Below are positions 24,263 through 33,358 of a DNA stretch of 64,000 bases, one piece after another. A program made the position numbers and the translations under genes. Position 1 is the first letter of the stretch, and every line of letters begins with the position of its first letter. The notes beneath the pieces were generated by a model. The model was given only the letters and a program-made list of their open reading frames with translations, was not told the DNA's origin and searched no databases. This DNA comes from Parahoeflea alexandrii (lineage in GTDB: Bacteria; Pseudomonadota; Alphaproteobacteria; Rhizobiales; Rhizobiaceae): positions 939,809 through 1,003,808 of the forward strand of contig NZ_JAAAML010000001.1 of assembly GCF_024105735.1 (NCBI RefSeq), read 5' to 3'.

Positions 24263-26923
24263 ATGCGTTTTGACCGGTTGATCGCGGCACTGCTGGTTGC
24301 CTTCATGCTGGCAGGTCAGGCTGTGTCAGCGCAGTCTCAAACGTCATCCCCTTCCGGGACCGTGCAAACGGATGGACAGGATCAGGCACCTGATCAAACC
24401 GTTCCCCCGGCGTCTCCTCCGGCGCAAACCTCTGTCGCGGCCACGCCGGCGGAGCCGACAGTCTCGCCGGCAATCAGCCAGGCAGAAGAGAAGCTGACGG
24501 CGGCGGAAACCAGCATCACGCGGCTGACCCGCCGGGTTGAGGAGAACATGACCGACGACAGCTCGTTGGTCGATCTGAAGGTCGAGGTCGAGGAACTTGC
24601 CCGCAGCATGCTCGACATCGGGGTGTCTCTGCGCCCGAGACTGACAGAGGTCAAGGCGCGGCTTGAGCAACTGGGCCCGCCTCCAGCCGAGGGCGAGCCG
24701 GCCGAACCGGATTCGGTCATCGCGGAGCGGACAAGGCTGGCCGCGGAACGCGCACAGATCAATGCCCTGACCGGACGCGCCGAGGCGGTTTCGGTGAGAG
24801 CCAACCAGCTTGGCGACAGCATCACCGAAGCGCGGCGGGAGCTGTTTACCACCACCTTGTTCAAACGGACCGAAATCGGGCCGGCAATGCTGTCGCAGGC
24901 GCTCAGCGCCTTTTATGCGGAAAGCGGCGATGTGGTGCGCATCTACGGCTCCTGGGCTAATTTCGTCATCGCCTTCAAGTGGCAGGCTTTGCTGGGGTGG
25001 CTGTTCTTCTCCCTACTTGCAGCGCTGGTGTTCGTGCCCGGGGCATACCGTGTGTTCGGCGGGCTTATCGACCGTGATCCCGCAGACGACGATCCACCCT
25101 ATACGAGCCGGCTGTCGGTGGCGTTCTGGTCGACGGTAATACCGACGGCGGCAATGACGGCGCTGGCGGCGACGATCTATGTGCTCGGGCAAAGCTTTTC
25201 GGTGCTAAGGCCGGATGTTGCGCCGGTTGTGGCCAGCGTCTTGATGACCCTCGTCGCGATCTTCTTTGTCAGCAAGCTGGCGCGCGGCATTCTTGCGCCC
25301 AGGACATCGGCCTGGCGACTGGTCAACCTGTCCAATGGCGGCGCGCGGACGCTCTATTATCTCGTCGTGGCCATGGTGGTCGTCAACGGTATCGATTTCG
25401 TTGGAGACGAGATCAGCCAATCGCTCGGATCGCCCGTGGTGCTGACAGTCTTCAAGGGGCTGCTGTCGGTGTTTCTGATGGCGCTGATCCTGATGGCGAT
25501 GGCGCTCGGAAGGCCGATGGTGGCAGCATCGGGTGACCCGTCGGACCAGGGACAGCCCTGGCCGCGTATCATTTCGGTCGCGCTACTGGTGACGGGGGTC
25601 GGCTTGATGGCGACCGCGCTCATGGGCTATGTCGGTTTTGCCCGATTTGCAGCGACGCAGATCGTCGTGACCGGCGCCATCCTGACCACCATGTATATCG
25701 GCTATCTCTCGGGCAAGGCGATCTCCGAGCCCGAGGCTTTCGCCCACACGGCGATCGGGCGGCGTGTCGGGGAGCGTTTCAAGCTGGGAAGCATGGCTCT
25801 CGACCAGTTCGGGCTGGGCGCGGGGCTGCTGATCAGCCTGCTTGTGCTGCTCTTCGGTGTGCCGCTGATCCTGTTGCTCTGGGGGTTCCAGATCCAGGAC
25901 ATCGAGCTGTGGTTCTACCGTTTCCTGACAGAAATCCGCATTGGCGGGATCTCAATCTCGATAGTCGGAATCCTGTTCGGCATCCTGCTGTTCCTTTTGG
26001 GGCTGGTGGTCACCCGCTGGTTCCAGCGCTGGCTCGATGGAAGCGTCATGGCGCGGGGCCGCATGGATGCCGGTGTCCGCAATTCGATCAAGACCGGGGT
26101 GGGTTACCTCGGGGTGGCGGTGGCCGGCCTGATCGGCATTTCGGCGGCGGGGATTGACCTGTCCAGTCTTGCGCTTGTGGCGGGTGCACTCTCTCTCGGC
26201 ATCGGTTTTGGTCTGCAGAACATCGTCAGCAATTTCGTTTCTGGCCTGATCCTGCTGGCCGAGCGGCCCTTCAAGGTTGGTGACTGGGTGTCGACCAGTT
26301 CGACCGAGGGGTTCGTCAAGAAAATCTCCGTGCGGGCCACCGAGATAGAGACCTTCAATCGCCAGTCGATCATCGTTCCCAATTCCGAGCTGATCAATTC
26401 GCCGGTGGGCAACTGGACCCACCGCAACAAGCTCGGCCGAGTCGACGTGCCGGTGGGCGTGAGTTACGATTCGGATCCGCGCCGGCTGATCGACCTCCTG
26501 ATCGAGGTTGCTCAGGGCCACGAACTGGTGCTGCGCAATCCGGAACCGGTTGTGCATTTTTCCGGTTTCGGCGAGTCCTCGCTGGACTTCGTGCTGAAAT
26601 GCCACGTCGCCGACGTTCTCACCGGCATTGGTGTCAAGACGGAGTTGAGCCTGCGCATCTTCGAGCGGCTGAAAGCCGAAAATATCGAGATTCCGTTCCC
26701 GCAGCGCGATCTCAATATCAAGCTCGGCGACGACAATGAGCCGGTGACTGTGATTGCGGAGAAGTTGATGGGTGCGAAGTTCAAGGGAGCTGCGAGCCGG
26801 GATGCGGCCGCTGCTGCCGCCGGGGACCCGCCGAAGCCAAAGCGCTCCAGAAGAAAGGATGTGCCCAAGAGCAAGTCGGATTCGTTTGAGGACGGTGCCG
26901 AAGGCGAGGGGGGTGACCGGTGA
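24263..26923 (+). CDS. MscS-family mechanosensitive channel with DUF3772-type N-terminal region
   Basis: An 886-residue inner-membrane protein. A signal peptide (cleavage after about 'AVSAQ') is followed by a Pro/Thr/Gln-rich linker and a periplasmic helical region (about residues 70-220) of the DUF3772 type. About ten transmembrane segments follow. The pore helix and beta domain of MscS come next: 'LSLGIGFGLQNIVSNFVSGLILLAERPFKVGDWV', 'IIVPNSELINSPVGNWT'. A Lys/Arg/Ser-rich cytoplasmic tail ends the protein. Such large MscK/YjeP-type channels protect against hypo-osmotic shock, which fits a cell that accumulates betaine. ATG 24263 is chosen over ATG 24248 because AGGAA lies 8 bases upstream of it. 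Confidence 0.9.
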   Translation: MRFDRLIAALLVAFMLAGQAVSAQSQTSSPSGTVQTDGQDQAPDQTVPPASPPAQTSVAATPAEPTVSPAISQAEEKLTAAETSITRLTRRVEENMTDDSSLVDLKVEVEELARSMLDIGVSLRPRLTEVKARLEQLGPPPAEGEPAEPDSVIAERTRLAAERAQINALTGRAEAVSVRANQLGDSITEARRELFTTTLFKRTEIGPAMLSQALSAFYAESGDVVRIYGSWANFVIAFKWQALLGWLFFSLLAALVFVPGAYRVFGGLIDRDPADDDPPYTSRLSVAFWSTVIPTAAMTALAATIYVLGQSFSVLRPDVAPVVASVLMTLVAIFFVSKLARGILAPRTSAWRLVNLSNGGARTLYYLVVAMVVVNGIDFVGDEISQSLGSPVVLTVFKGLLSVFLMALILMAMALGRPMVAASGDPSDQGQPWPRIISVALLVTGVGLMATALMGYVGFARFAATQIVVTGAILTTMYIGYLSGKAISEPEAFAHTAIGRRVGERFKLGSMALDQFGLGAGLLISLLVLLFGVPLILLLWGFQIQDIELWFYRFLTEIRIGGISISIVGILFGILLFLLGLVVTRWFQRWLDGSVMARGRMDAGVRNSIKTGVGYLGVAVAGLIGISAAGIDLSSLALVAGALSLGIGFGLQNIVSNFVSGLILLAERPFKVGDWVSTSSTEGFVKKISVRATEIETFNRQSIIVPNSELINSPVGNWTHRNKLGRVDVPVGVSYDSDPRRLIDLLIEVAQGHELVLRNPEPVVHFSGFGESSLDFVLKCHVADVLTGIGVKTELSLRIFERLKAENIEIPFPQRDLNIKLGDDNEPVTVIAEKLMGAKFKGAASRDAAAAAAGDPPKPKRSRRKDVPKSKSDSFEDGAEGEGGDR

Positions 26924-27039
26924 TCCCGGTTCATTCAGGCTGCATTCATTCTCGCAATGCAATAAAGCATCCATACCGGGCCAAAACCGGCTCGACACAG
27001 TTCCAACAGGGAGCGGCGGATAGTTTCCGCCGGACACTG

Positions 27040-27303
27040 ATGAAAACACATATCCTCGGATTTTTGACCAGCATGGCAATGATTGCGGGTGCCAATGCTG
27101 CAAGCATCACCAACAAGGATGCGCAGCCGCAGGTGCTTATCGTGACCGAAGCCGGCAACAAGATCGAAATGGTGGTGGAAGCCGGCGCCACGGTGAGTTT
27201 CTGCCCGGCCGGATGTTTCGTGACCATGCCTTCGGGCGACCGCGAAACATTTGCCGGCAGCGAGAGCATCGAGATCATCAACGGCGCAGCGGTTATCAAG
27301 TAA
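27040..27303 (+). CDS. Small secreted hypothetical protein
   Basis: An 87-residue protein with a clear signal peptide (MKTH then a hydrophobic stretch ending 'GANAA'). The mature part of about 68 residues is mostly beta-like ('QVLIVTEAGNKIEMVVEAGATVSFC') and contains a Cys pair in 'FCPAGCF' that could form a disulfide. I do not recognise a characterised family. The sequence looks like a single small beta domain in the periplasm. ATG 27040 is used; the longer frame upstream lacks coding character. A 12-bp stem terminator follows at 27342, which supports an independent transcript. Confidence 0.7.
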   Translation: MKTHILGFLTSMAMIAGANAASITNKDAQPQVLIVTEAGNKIEMVVEAGATVSFCPAGCFVTMPSGDRETFAGSESIEIINGAAVIK

Positions 27304-27341
27304 TCGCCGGCGCGTCTGTGCAAGGTGAAGGCAGTCCCGCC

Positions 27342-27371
27342 GGGCCGGCCGGTTTGAACACCGGCCGGCCC
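27342..27371 (+). terminator. 12-bp perfect hairpin after the small secreted protein
   Basis: Arms 27342-27353 and 27360-27371 are perfectly complementary, GC-rich, with a 6-base loop (TTGAAC). It is 38 bases past the stop of the small gene. A short T-stretch (TCGTTTTC) follows about 17 bases later, so it is a strong stem without a classical tail. Confidence 0.65.
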
Positions 27372-27670
27372 GCAGCCACCTCGTTTTCATTGCACCAAAT
27401 CTGTCGTGATTTGTTCACCAGGGAAACGTTCCTGCCCTTGCCGAGCACGGCATTGCGGTGTTTTCCGAACGCGAGATCGAACGCCTTGCCAAAGCGCTCG
27501 GTGATGCCCTCTGAAACGCCTTGAGCACCGGAGCCCGCCGGCAGGCCTGCATGGCGATGCCGTTCCCGATGTCACTGGTCGTCCTGCATTGTGATTATGT
27601 CGTAGACAGGCTCTAATTTTGGGGCGGCAGCTTCTAAATTCTGTTCGAAGCACAATCAGGGCAGATCAAA
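27372..27670. other. Gene-free stretch with a possible coding remnant
   Basis: No intact gene is seen here. Bases about 27410-27514 on the + strand read, in one frame, as 'EHGIAVFSEREIERLAKALG' preceded by a short Gly/Val/Pro segment and ended by a stop at 27512. It has strong third-position GC and looks like the last 30-35 residues of a real protein whose upstream part is gone (a TGA cuts the frame just before). The rest should contain the promoter of the flavoprotein gene at 27671, but I cannot place it with confidence. Confidence 0.35.
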
Positions 27671-30232
27671 ATGGCAGAGTTTCCGAAGCAGGCAAAGGTC
27701 GTGATTATTGGCGTGGGTGGCATTGTGGGTGCTTCCATTGCGCATCATCTGATCGAGCGCGGATGGGACGACATTGTCGGTATCGACAAGTCCGGCGTGC
27801 CGACCGATATCGGCTCGACGGCGCATGCCTCGGACTTCTGCTACACGACCAGCCATGACTATCTGTCGGTCTGGACAACGCAGTATTCGATCGATTTCTT
27901 CGAGAGGATGGGCCACTACGCCCGCATTGGCGGCCTCGAGATTGTCCGTGCCGGCGACGAGACATGGATGGAAGAGGTCAAGCGCAAGATTTCCTCCGGC
28001 AAGGCCTTCGGCACACGCGCCAGCTTCATCGGCCCGGCAGAGGTGAAAGAGAAGTTTCCGCTGGTCGAGGAAGACATGGTTGCCGGCGCGCTCTGGGATC
28101 CGGATGCAGGACTTGTCATTCCGCGCTCGCAGACGGTGGCCGGCAAGCTGGTCGATGCGGCCGAGAAGACCGGGAAGCTGAAGGTCTTCGCCAACACGCC
28201 GGCCCAGTCGCTGATCGTCGAGGGCGGCCGCATCAAGGGCGTCGTCACGCATCGTGGCACGATCATGGCTGATCATGTCGTCGTCTGCGCGGGCATATGG
28301 GGCCGCCAGATCGCCGAAATGGTCGGCGAGGACCTGCCGGTGATGCCGGTCGATCACCCGCTGACCTTTTTCGGCCCATACAAGGAGTTCGAAGGCACCG
28401 GCAAGGACATCGGCTGGCCGCTGATGCGCGACCAGGGCAATTCGGCCTATATGCGCGACACCGGCGATCCGACCACCGCCGAGGGCGGGCAGATCGAGTG
28501 GGGCTACTACGAGACCGACGAGCCGCGGCTGTGTCATCCGCGCGATATTCTTGAAAAGAACCAAGCGCGGCTCTCGCCCTCGCAGCGCGACCTCGACATG
28601 GAGCAGATCCTGGAGCCGCTCGAACGCGCCATGGAGCTCACGCCCATTCTCGGCGAGCTTGGCTACAATGAGAGCCATTCCTTCAACGGTCTGCTGCAGG
28701 TGTCAGCCGCCGGCGGGGCTTCCTGTGGCGAGAGCCAGAAGGTGCGCGGGCTTTGGTACTGCGTTGCCATCTGGGTCAAGGACGGTCCCGGCTACGGCAA
28801 GCTGATTGCCGACTGGATGACCGATGGGCGCACCGAGATCGATCACAATTCGATCGATTACGCCCGGTTCTATCCGCACCAGATGACCGAGGAGTTCATC
28901 GAAAGCCGTTGCTACGAGGCGGCCCAGAAAATCTATTTCCCGGCGATTCATCCGCGTGAGCCCTATGCCACCAGCCGCGGTGTCAAGCACTCCCCGTTCC
29001 ACGAGCGTGAAGTCGAGCTCGGCGGCCATTTCATGGAGCTTGGCGGCTGGGAGCGTGCGCATGGCTACGCGTCCAATGCGCATCTGCTGGAGAAATTCGG
29101 CGACCGGGTTCCGGTTCGTGAGAACGAGTGGGACAACCGCCATTTCTGGCGGGTCTCCAATGCCGAGCATCTGCAGCTGTCTGACGATTGCGGCATCATC
29201 AACCTGTCGCATTTCCACATGGTCGACATCGAGGGGCCCGACCATGTGGCGATGATGGAATGGCTGTGTGCTGCCAAGATCGGCGGCGACAACATGATCG
29301 GCAAGGGCATCTACACCCACTTCCTCGATGACGAGGGCATGGTCCGCGCCGACTTCACCGTCATCCGCATGGAAGACCGCTGCCGGCTGATCAACGGTGC
29401 CGATGCGGGGCCGCGCGATTTCCACTACATGCGCCGCGTCGCCGAGGACAAGGGCTACGACGTCACCATTACCGATGTGACCGAGAAGTTCACCACCATC
29501 GGCATCTGGGGCCCGAATGCGCGCGAGACGCTGAAGAAGGTGGTGTCCGATCCGGCGGGTCTGGACATCGAGAACTTCCCGTTCGCCGCGATCAAGCCGA
29601 TCGAGATCGCCGGCAAGACGGTGTCCGCTTTCCGCCTCTCCTATGTCGGCGAGCAGGGATGGGAGCTGCACATGAAATATGAGGACGGCCTGGCCGTCTG
29701 GGACGCGCTGCGGTCAACCGGAGTGACGCCGGTTGGTGTCGAGACCTATGCGAACTCGCGGCGCATGGAAAAGAGCCTGCGGCTGCAGAACGCCGATCTT
29801 CTGACCCAGTACAACCTGATTGAATCGGATCTGGCGCGTCCGAAGGTCAAGGAGGCCGATTTCCGCGGCAAGCAAAAGCACCTTGAATACAAGGCGCGCG
29901 CGCATCAGCCGGCGATGCTGTGCACGCTGGTGATGACCGAGAACGTCGACGCCAAGGGCGTGGCCCGCTACCCGGTCGGCATCCTGCCGGTGATGGATCC
30001 CGAGACCGGGGAGACGCTTGTCGATGAACTCGGCCGCCGCTCCTACACGACGTCGATCGCCTACGGCCCGACCATCGGCAAGAACATCGCGCTGGCCTAT
30101 CTGCCATGGGAGTATTGCCAAGGGGGGCGCAAGCTCAACATCGAGTATTTCAGCGAAACCTATCCGGTCGAAGTTGCGGCAGTGGGCTACACGCCGTTGT
30201 ACGATCCCGAGAACCTCAAGCCGCGGAGCTGA
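27671..30232 (+). CDS. Dimethylglycine/sarcosine dehydrogenase-like FAD and GcvT-domain protein
   Basis: An 853-residue two-domain enzyme. The N-terminal FAD (DAO) domain has the dinucleotide motif 'VVIIGVGGIVGASIA' (residues about 10-24) and 'GSTAHASDF', where His52 aligns with the His that carries covalent FAD in dimethylglycine and sarcosine dehydrogenases. From about residue 430 the GcvT-like aminomethyltransferase half follows ('WRVSNAEHLQLSDDCGI', 'VGEQGWELHM', 'GVETYANSRRMEKSLRLQN'), expected to bind THF and capture the released methylene group. The likely reaction is oxidative demethylation of an N-methylated glycine giving 5,10-methylene-THF. In this window it would take the dimethylglycine produced by the betaine-demethylating enzymes at 46-49 kb. 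The exact substrate is inferred. It has its own terminator at 30255. Confidence 0.85.
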   Translation: MAEFPKQAKVVIIGVGGIVGASIAHHLIERGWDDIVGIDKSGVPTDIGSTAHASDFCYTTSHDYLSVWTTQYSIDFFERMGHYARIGGLEIVRAGDETWMEEVKRKISSGKAFGTRASFIGPAEVKEKFPLVEEDMVAGALWDPDAGLVIPRSQTVAGKLVDAAEKTGKLKVFANTPAQSLIVEGGRIKGVVTHRGTIMADHVVVCAGIWGRQIAEMVGEDLPVMPVDHPLTFFGPYKEFEGTGKDIGWPLMRDQGNSAYMRDTGDPTTAEGGQIEWGYYETDEPRLCHPRDILEKNQARLSPSQRDLDMEQILEPLERAMELTPILGELGYNESHSFNGLLQVSAAGGASCGESQKVRGLWYCVAIWVKDGPGYGKLIADWMTDGRTEIDHNSIDYARFYPHQMTEEFIESRCYEAAQKIYFPAIHPREPYATSRGVKHSPFHEREVELGGHFMELGGWERAHGYASNAHLLEKFGDRVPVRENEWDNRHFWRVSNAEHLQLSDDCGIINLSHFHMVDIEGPDHVAMMEWLCAAKIGGDNMIGKGIYTHFLDDEGMVRADFTVIRMEDRCRLINGADAGPRDFHYMRRVAEDKGYDVTITDVTEKFTTIGIWGPNARETLKKVVSDPAGLDIENFPFAAIKPIEIAGKTVSAFRLSYVGEQGWELHMKYEDGLAVWDALRSTGVTPVGVETYANSRRMEKSLRLQNADLLTQYNLIESDLARPKVKEADFRGKQKHLEYKARAHQPAMLCTLVMTENVDAKGVARYPVGILPVMDPETGETLVDELGRRSYTTSIAYGPTIGKNIALAYLPWEYCQGGRKLNIEYFSETYPVEVAAVGYTPLYDPENLKPRS

Positions 30233-30254
30233 TCGTCACCGCGTCACGCCAGCG

Positions 30255-30294
30255 AACGACCGCGCGGTCAAGGCCGACTGGGCGGTCGTTTTTT
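30255..30294 (+). terminator. Rho-independent terminator of the dehydrogenase gene
   Basis: AACGACCGC (30255-30263) pairs with GCGGTCGTT (30282-30290), followed directly by further T residues, making a run of six T across 30289-30294. The 18-base loop is long. It is 22 bases after the stop codon. Confidence 0.75.
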
Positions 30295-30442
30295 CGTGCT
30301 GTGACACCGGAGGTTTCTGGCTGACTGCATGCGGCAAGACATGAGTGGTTTCCATGCGATCAGGCACAGGTTGCCCGTGATCTGCGCCACGGCGATCGCA
30401 AAATCCGGTTCAGCCTTGTCTGGGGCCATGGTAGACTGAGGC

Positions 30443-31276
30443 ATGACAGGATGGATCAGGGCTGCTCTTGCAGCCGCAACTTTGCTGATGACGTCGTCTG
30501 GCGGACATGCCCGAGAGCAGGTCGATGTGGCGCTGGTTCTTGCGGTCGATGTCTCGCGCTCCATGTCGGCAATGGAACTGGAGATCCAGCGGGACGGTTA
30601 CGCCGCTGCACTCAACCATCCCGACGTCATTCGCGCCATTGGCCAGGGCGCTTATGGCCGGATCGCGGTGACGATGTTCGAGTGGGCCGGCAACAACACG
30701 ATACGCGAAGTCTTTGACTGGACGCTTGTGGAGACGGGTGCCGATGCGGATCGTCTCTCGGCGATCGTCGGCAAGTCCCAACCGGTCGGTATGCGCAGAA
30801 CTTCGATATCGGGCGCCATTCTGCATGCATTGAGGCGGCTCGAAGAGGCCCCCGTCGACGGTTTCCGCAAGGTGATCGATATCTCCGGCGACGGGCCCAA
30901 CAATCAGGGGCAGCCGGTACTGGCGGCCCGTGAGATCGCTCTCGCCAATCGCATCGTCATCAACGGGCTGCCGCTGATGACCAGTGATGGGCCAGGCAGC
31001 GGATTCAACATCGCCGACCTGGACGCCTATTACAGCGAGTGCGTGATCGGCGGGCCCGGTAGTTTCCTGGTTCCGGTGACGAGCTGGGATCAGTTTCCCG
31101 AGGCGATCCGGCGCAAGCTCATTCTCGAGATCGGCGGACTGCCAGCCATGGAACAATCGGTCGTCCCGGCACAGGTCTCGCCCGGGTTGGGTTTCCGGCC
31201 ATCTTCCGAGCCTTATGACTGCCTCATCGGGGAGAAGATCTGGGACCAGCGGCGATGGATGTTCGATGACCCCTAA
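30443..31276 (+). CDS. DUF1194 protein, periplasmic VWA-like domain
   Basis: A 277-residue secreted protein with a signal peptide (cleavage after about 'GGHA'). It then shows a von Willebrand A-like fold: the MIDAS motif 'DVSRSMS' at about residue 35, 'RTSISGAILHAL' and 'KVIDISGDGPNNQG', where Thr and Asp complete the metal site. The family is DUF1194, uncharacterised and frequent in Rhizobiales. The intact DxSxS site suggests divalent-metal-dependent binding to another protein. No functional partner is obvious. A 5-bp GC stem (31286-31301) follows the gene, and the rest of the 284-base gap to the response regulator shows no gene. Confidence 0.83.
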   Translation: MTGWIRAALAAATLLMTSSGGHAREQVDVALVLAVDVSRSMSAMELEIQRDGYAAALNHPDVIRAIGQGAYGRIAVTMFEWAGNNTIREVFDWTLVETGADADRLSAIVGKSQPVGMRRTSISGAILHALRRLEEAPVDGFRKVIDISGDGPNNQGQPVLAAREIALANRIVINGLPLMTSDGPGSGFNIADLDAYYSECVIGGPGSFLVPVTSWDQFPEAIRRKLILEIGGLPAMEQSVVPAQVSPGLGFRPSSEPYDCLIGEKIWDQRRWMFDDP

Positions 31277-31560
31277 CAGGGATGGGGAGCAGCGGCGCTC
31301 CTGATTGAAACTCCGGAACAGCGGCTTAGCCAGAAGTGCTCGGCGCGGCCGGCAAGGGTCATGGCGTCCCACACTATCCGCCAAGCAACACGGACAGCTT
31401 TGCTTGGCTGCTCTGCACGCGCGCAAGCAAGCAGGCAAACGGGCAGATTACCGGTGTTCCGAACCGGCGGGAATTCATTCAAACATTGCGTTTTTCTAAT
31501 GCTGTTAACCGAAATTCAATGCCACCATGTTTAGCCTGAAGCATACAGAGGGGTGCATGT

Positions 31561-32406
31561 ATGTTTATCGGTCTATCGGGAATGCAGTATACGGGAGGGT
31601 CGCTTCGCGACCACCGCATCATCGTGGCGGAAGATTCGAATGTCTTCACCTCGATGATTGGGCAGAAGCTGAAGGAAAGCTTCGACATAGACATCGAAAT
31701 CTGCCGCTCATTCGAAGACCTGCAGCTCGCCTATGACTACAACGAGCGGCCGATCACGCTGGCCATTTCCAACATCAATCTGCCCGGTGCGGAAAACGGC
31801 GAGGCACTGGCCTACCTGGCCGGACTGTCGATTCCCATCATCGTTTTCACCGGGAGCTTTCATGAAAAGACCCGTGAAGGCATCCTTGCCCGCGACATCG
31901 TTGATTACGTGATCAAGGACAGCCCGCTGGCGATCGACATGCTCGAGGAATCGGTCTGCCGGTTTCTGACCAATCATCGTCATCACGTGCTTATCGTTGA
32001 TGACAGCCCGACGGCGCGTGCACTTCTGCGCACCCGGCTTGAGCGCTTCAATTTCAAGGTCAGTGCCGCGGAAAGCGGCGCGGAAGCACTCAGCCTGCTG
32101 AAGGTGACGCCGGATATCGGTCTGGTGATCACCGACTACAACATGCCCGATATCGATGGGTTTGAGCTGACCCGCCGCCTTCGTGCGGTTCGCGGAAGCC
32201 ACGAGCTGCGGATCATCGGCGTCTCGTCCTCCGACAACCGCCTGTTGTCGGCGCGGTTCCTGAAGGCCGGCGGCAATGATTTCATGCTGCGGCCTTACGT
32301 CGATGAAGAATTCTACTGCCGCGTGAACCAGAACCTGGACACGCTCGACCAGATCAAGTCCGCACGGCGGATGATTGGAAACAAAGTGGCGGCGAAAGTC
32401 GCATAG
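31561..32406 (+). CDS. Tandem double-receiver response regulator, first receiver degenerate
   Basis: A 281-residue protein made of two CheY-like receiver domains with no output domain. The first (residues about 15-135) has 'VAEDSNVF' but Asn in place of the phosphoacceptor Asp ('SNINLPGAENG'). The second (about 140-265) is canonical: 'LIVDDSPTAR', phosphoacceptor in 'VITDYNMPDIDG', switch Ser in 'GVSSSDN', Lys of 'LKAGGNDF'. GAGGGG at 31548-31553 lies 7 bases before the start. The next gene is a paralogue with the same layout. Double receivers without output usually act by protein-protein contact. Upstream, TTAA-N7-TCAA (31505-31519) is close to a CtrA site, which would be in line with cell-cycle or motility control, but one base is off. 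Confidence 0.85.
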   Translation: MFIGLSGMQYTGGSLRDHRIIVAEDSNVFTSMIGQKLKESFDIDIEICRSFEDLQLAYDYNERPITLAISNINLPGAENGEALAYLAGLSIPIIVFTGSFHEKTREGILARDIVDYVIKDSPLAIDMLEESVCRFLTNHRHHVLIVDDSPTARALLRTRLERFNFKVSAAESGAEALSLLKVTPDIGLVITDYNMPDIDGFELTRRLRAVRGSHELRIIGVSSSDNRLLSARFLKAGGNDFMLRPYVDEEFYCRVNQNLDTLDQIKSARRMIGNKVAAKVA

Positions 32407-32460
32407 CCCGGTCCGATGGCGTCACCAAGTGGTTGGCCTGCGCACCCAATGGAGTAGTTG

Positions 32461-33318
32461 ATGCCGAGAGCTTCGAATGAACTCGAAATGCAGGCCAACC
32501 GGTCAACAACAGGTGAGCGGCTGCGTGTTCTGCTGGTGGAAGATTCGCGGATGTTCACCTCCGCGCTGAAATTCCGGTTCGAGACCGATCTGGGTGTGGA
32601 TGTCGTCACATGCAGCTCCCTGGCGGAGATGAGGCATGCGGCGAGCGATGCGGACCACGGGTTCTTCGTCGCCGTCACAGACCTCAACCTGCCGGATTCG
32701 CCGCATTGCGAGGCGCTCGACTATGCACTCGACATCGACCTGCCAACCATCGTCTTCACCGGCAAGTTCGACTTCAACACGCGTGCCAGCATCTTGAAGA
32801 AGAACGTGCTCGACTATGTGATCAAGGATACCGACCGGGCGTTTGACGAAATCGTCACCGCCGTGCAACGGATCATTTCCAATCGAGACTACCGCATCCT
32901 GGTGGTCGATGACACCAAGACCCAGCGCAGCATTCTCTCGGCCATGCTGCGGGCGCAGAAATTCGAGGTGGTGGAAGCGGCTTCCGGGCAGCAGGCTCTG
33001 CAGGCGATTGCGCAAAACCCCGACATCAAGCTGGTGCTGACCGATTATCACATGGGCGACATGGACGGCTACCAGCTGACCCGCAAACTGCGCCGCGACT
33101 ACACCGACGACATGCTGCGCATCATCGGCATCTCGAACTCTAACGATCCCGAACTTTCAGCGAGCTTTCTCAAGGCCGGCGCCAGCGATTTTCTTTATCG
33201 CCCCTTCGTTCAGGAAGAATTCCAGTGCCGGATTGCACAGAACATCGGGATCCTGATGAAGATGGAAGCGCTGAAGAAGGCCGCGGCCCGGTACTCGGCC
33301 GTTGCCGTTCCGGCCTGA
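32461..33318 (+). CDS. Tandem double-receiver response regulator, paralogue of the preceding gene
   Basis: A 285-residue protein with the same double-receiver plan. Here the first receiver keeps a phosphoacceptor candidate ('VAVTDLNLPDSPHCEA') and 'LLVEDSRMF'. The second is fully canonical: 'LVVDDTKTQR', 'LVLTDYHMGDMDGYQLTRKL', 'GISNSND', 'LKAGASDF'. GGAG at 32451-32454 is 6 bases before ATG 32461. It starts 54 bases after the upstream paralogue and the pair probably arose by tandem duplication. No histidine kinase is adjacent, so the phosphodonor is unknown. Confidence 0.87.
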   Translation: MPRASNELEMQANRSTTGERLRVLLVEDSRMFTSALKFRFETDLGVDVVTCSSLAEMRHAASDADHGFFVAVTDLNLPDSPHCEALDYALDIDLPTIVFTGKFDFNTRASILKKNVLDYVIKDTDRAFDEIVTAVQRIISNRDYRILVVDDTKTQRSILSAMLRAQKFEVVEAASGQQALQAIAQNPDIKLVLTDYHMGDMDGYQLTRKLRRDYTDDMLRIIGISNSNDPELSASFLKAGASDFLYRPFVQEEFQCRIAQNIGILMKMEALKKAAARYSAVAVPA

Positions 33319-33358
33319 TCCCAGGCACTCAACTGAACCGTGACATCAATGCGGTCAC

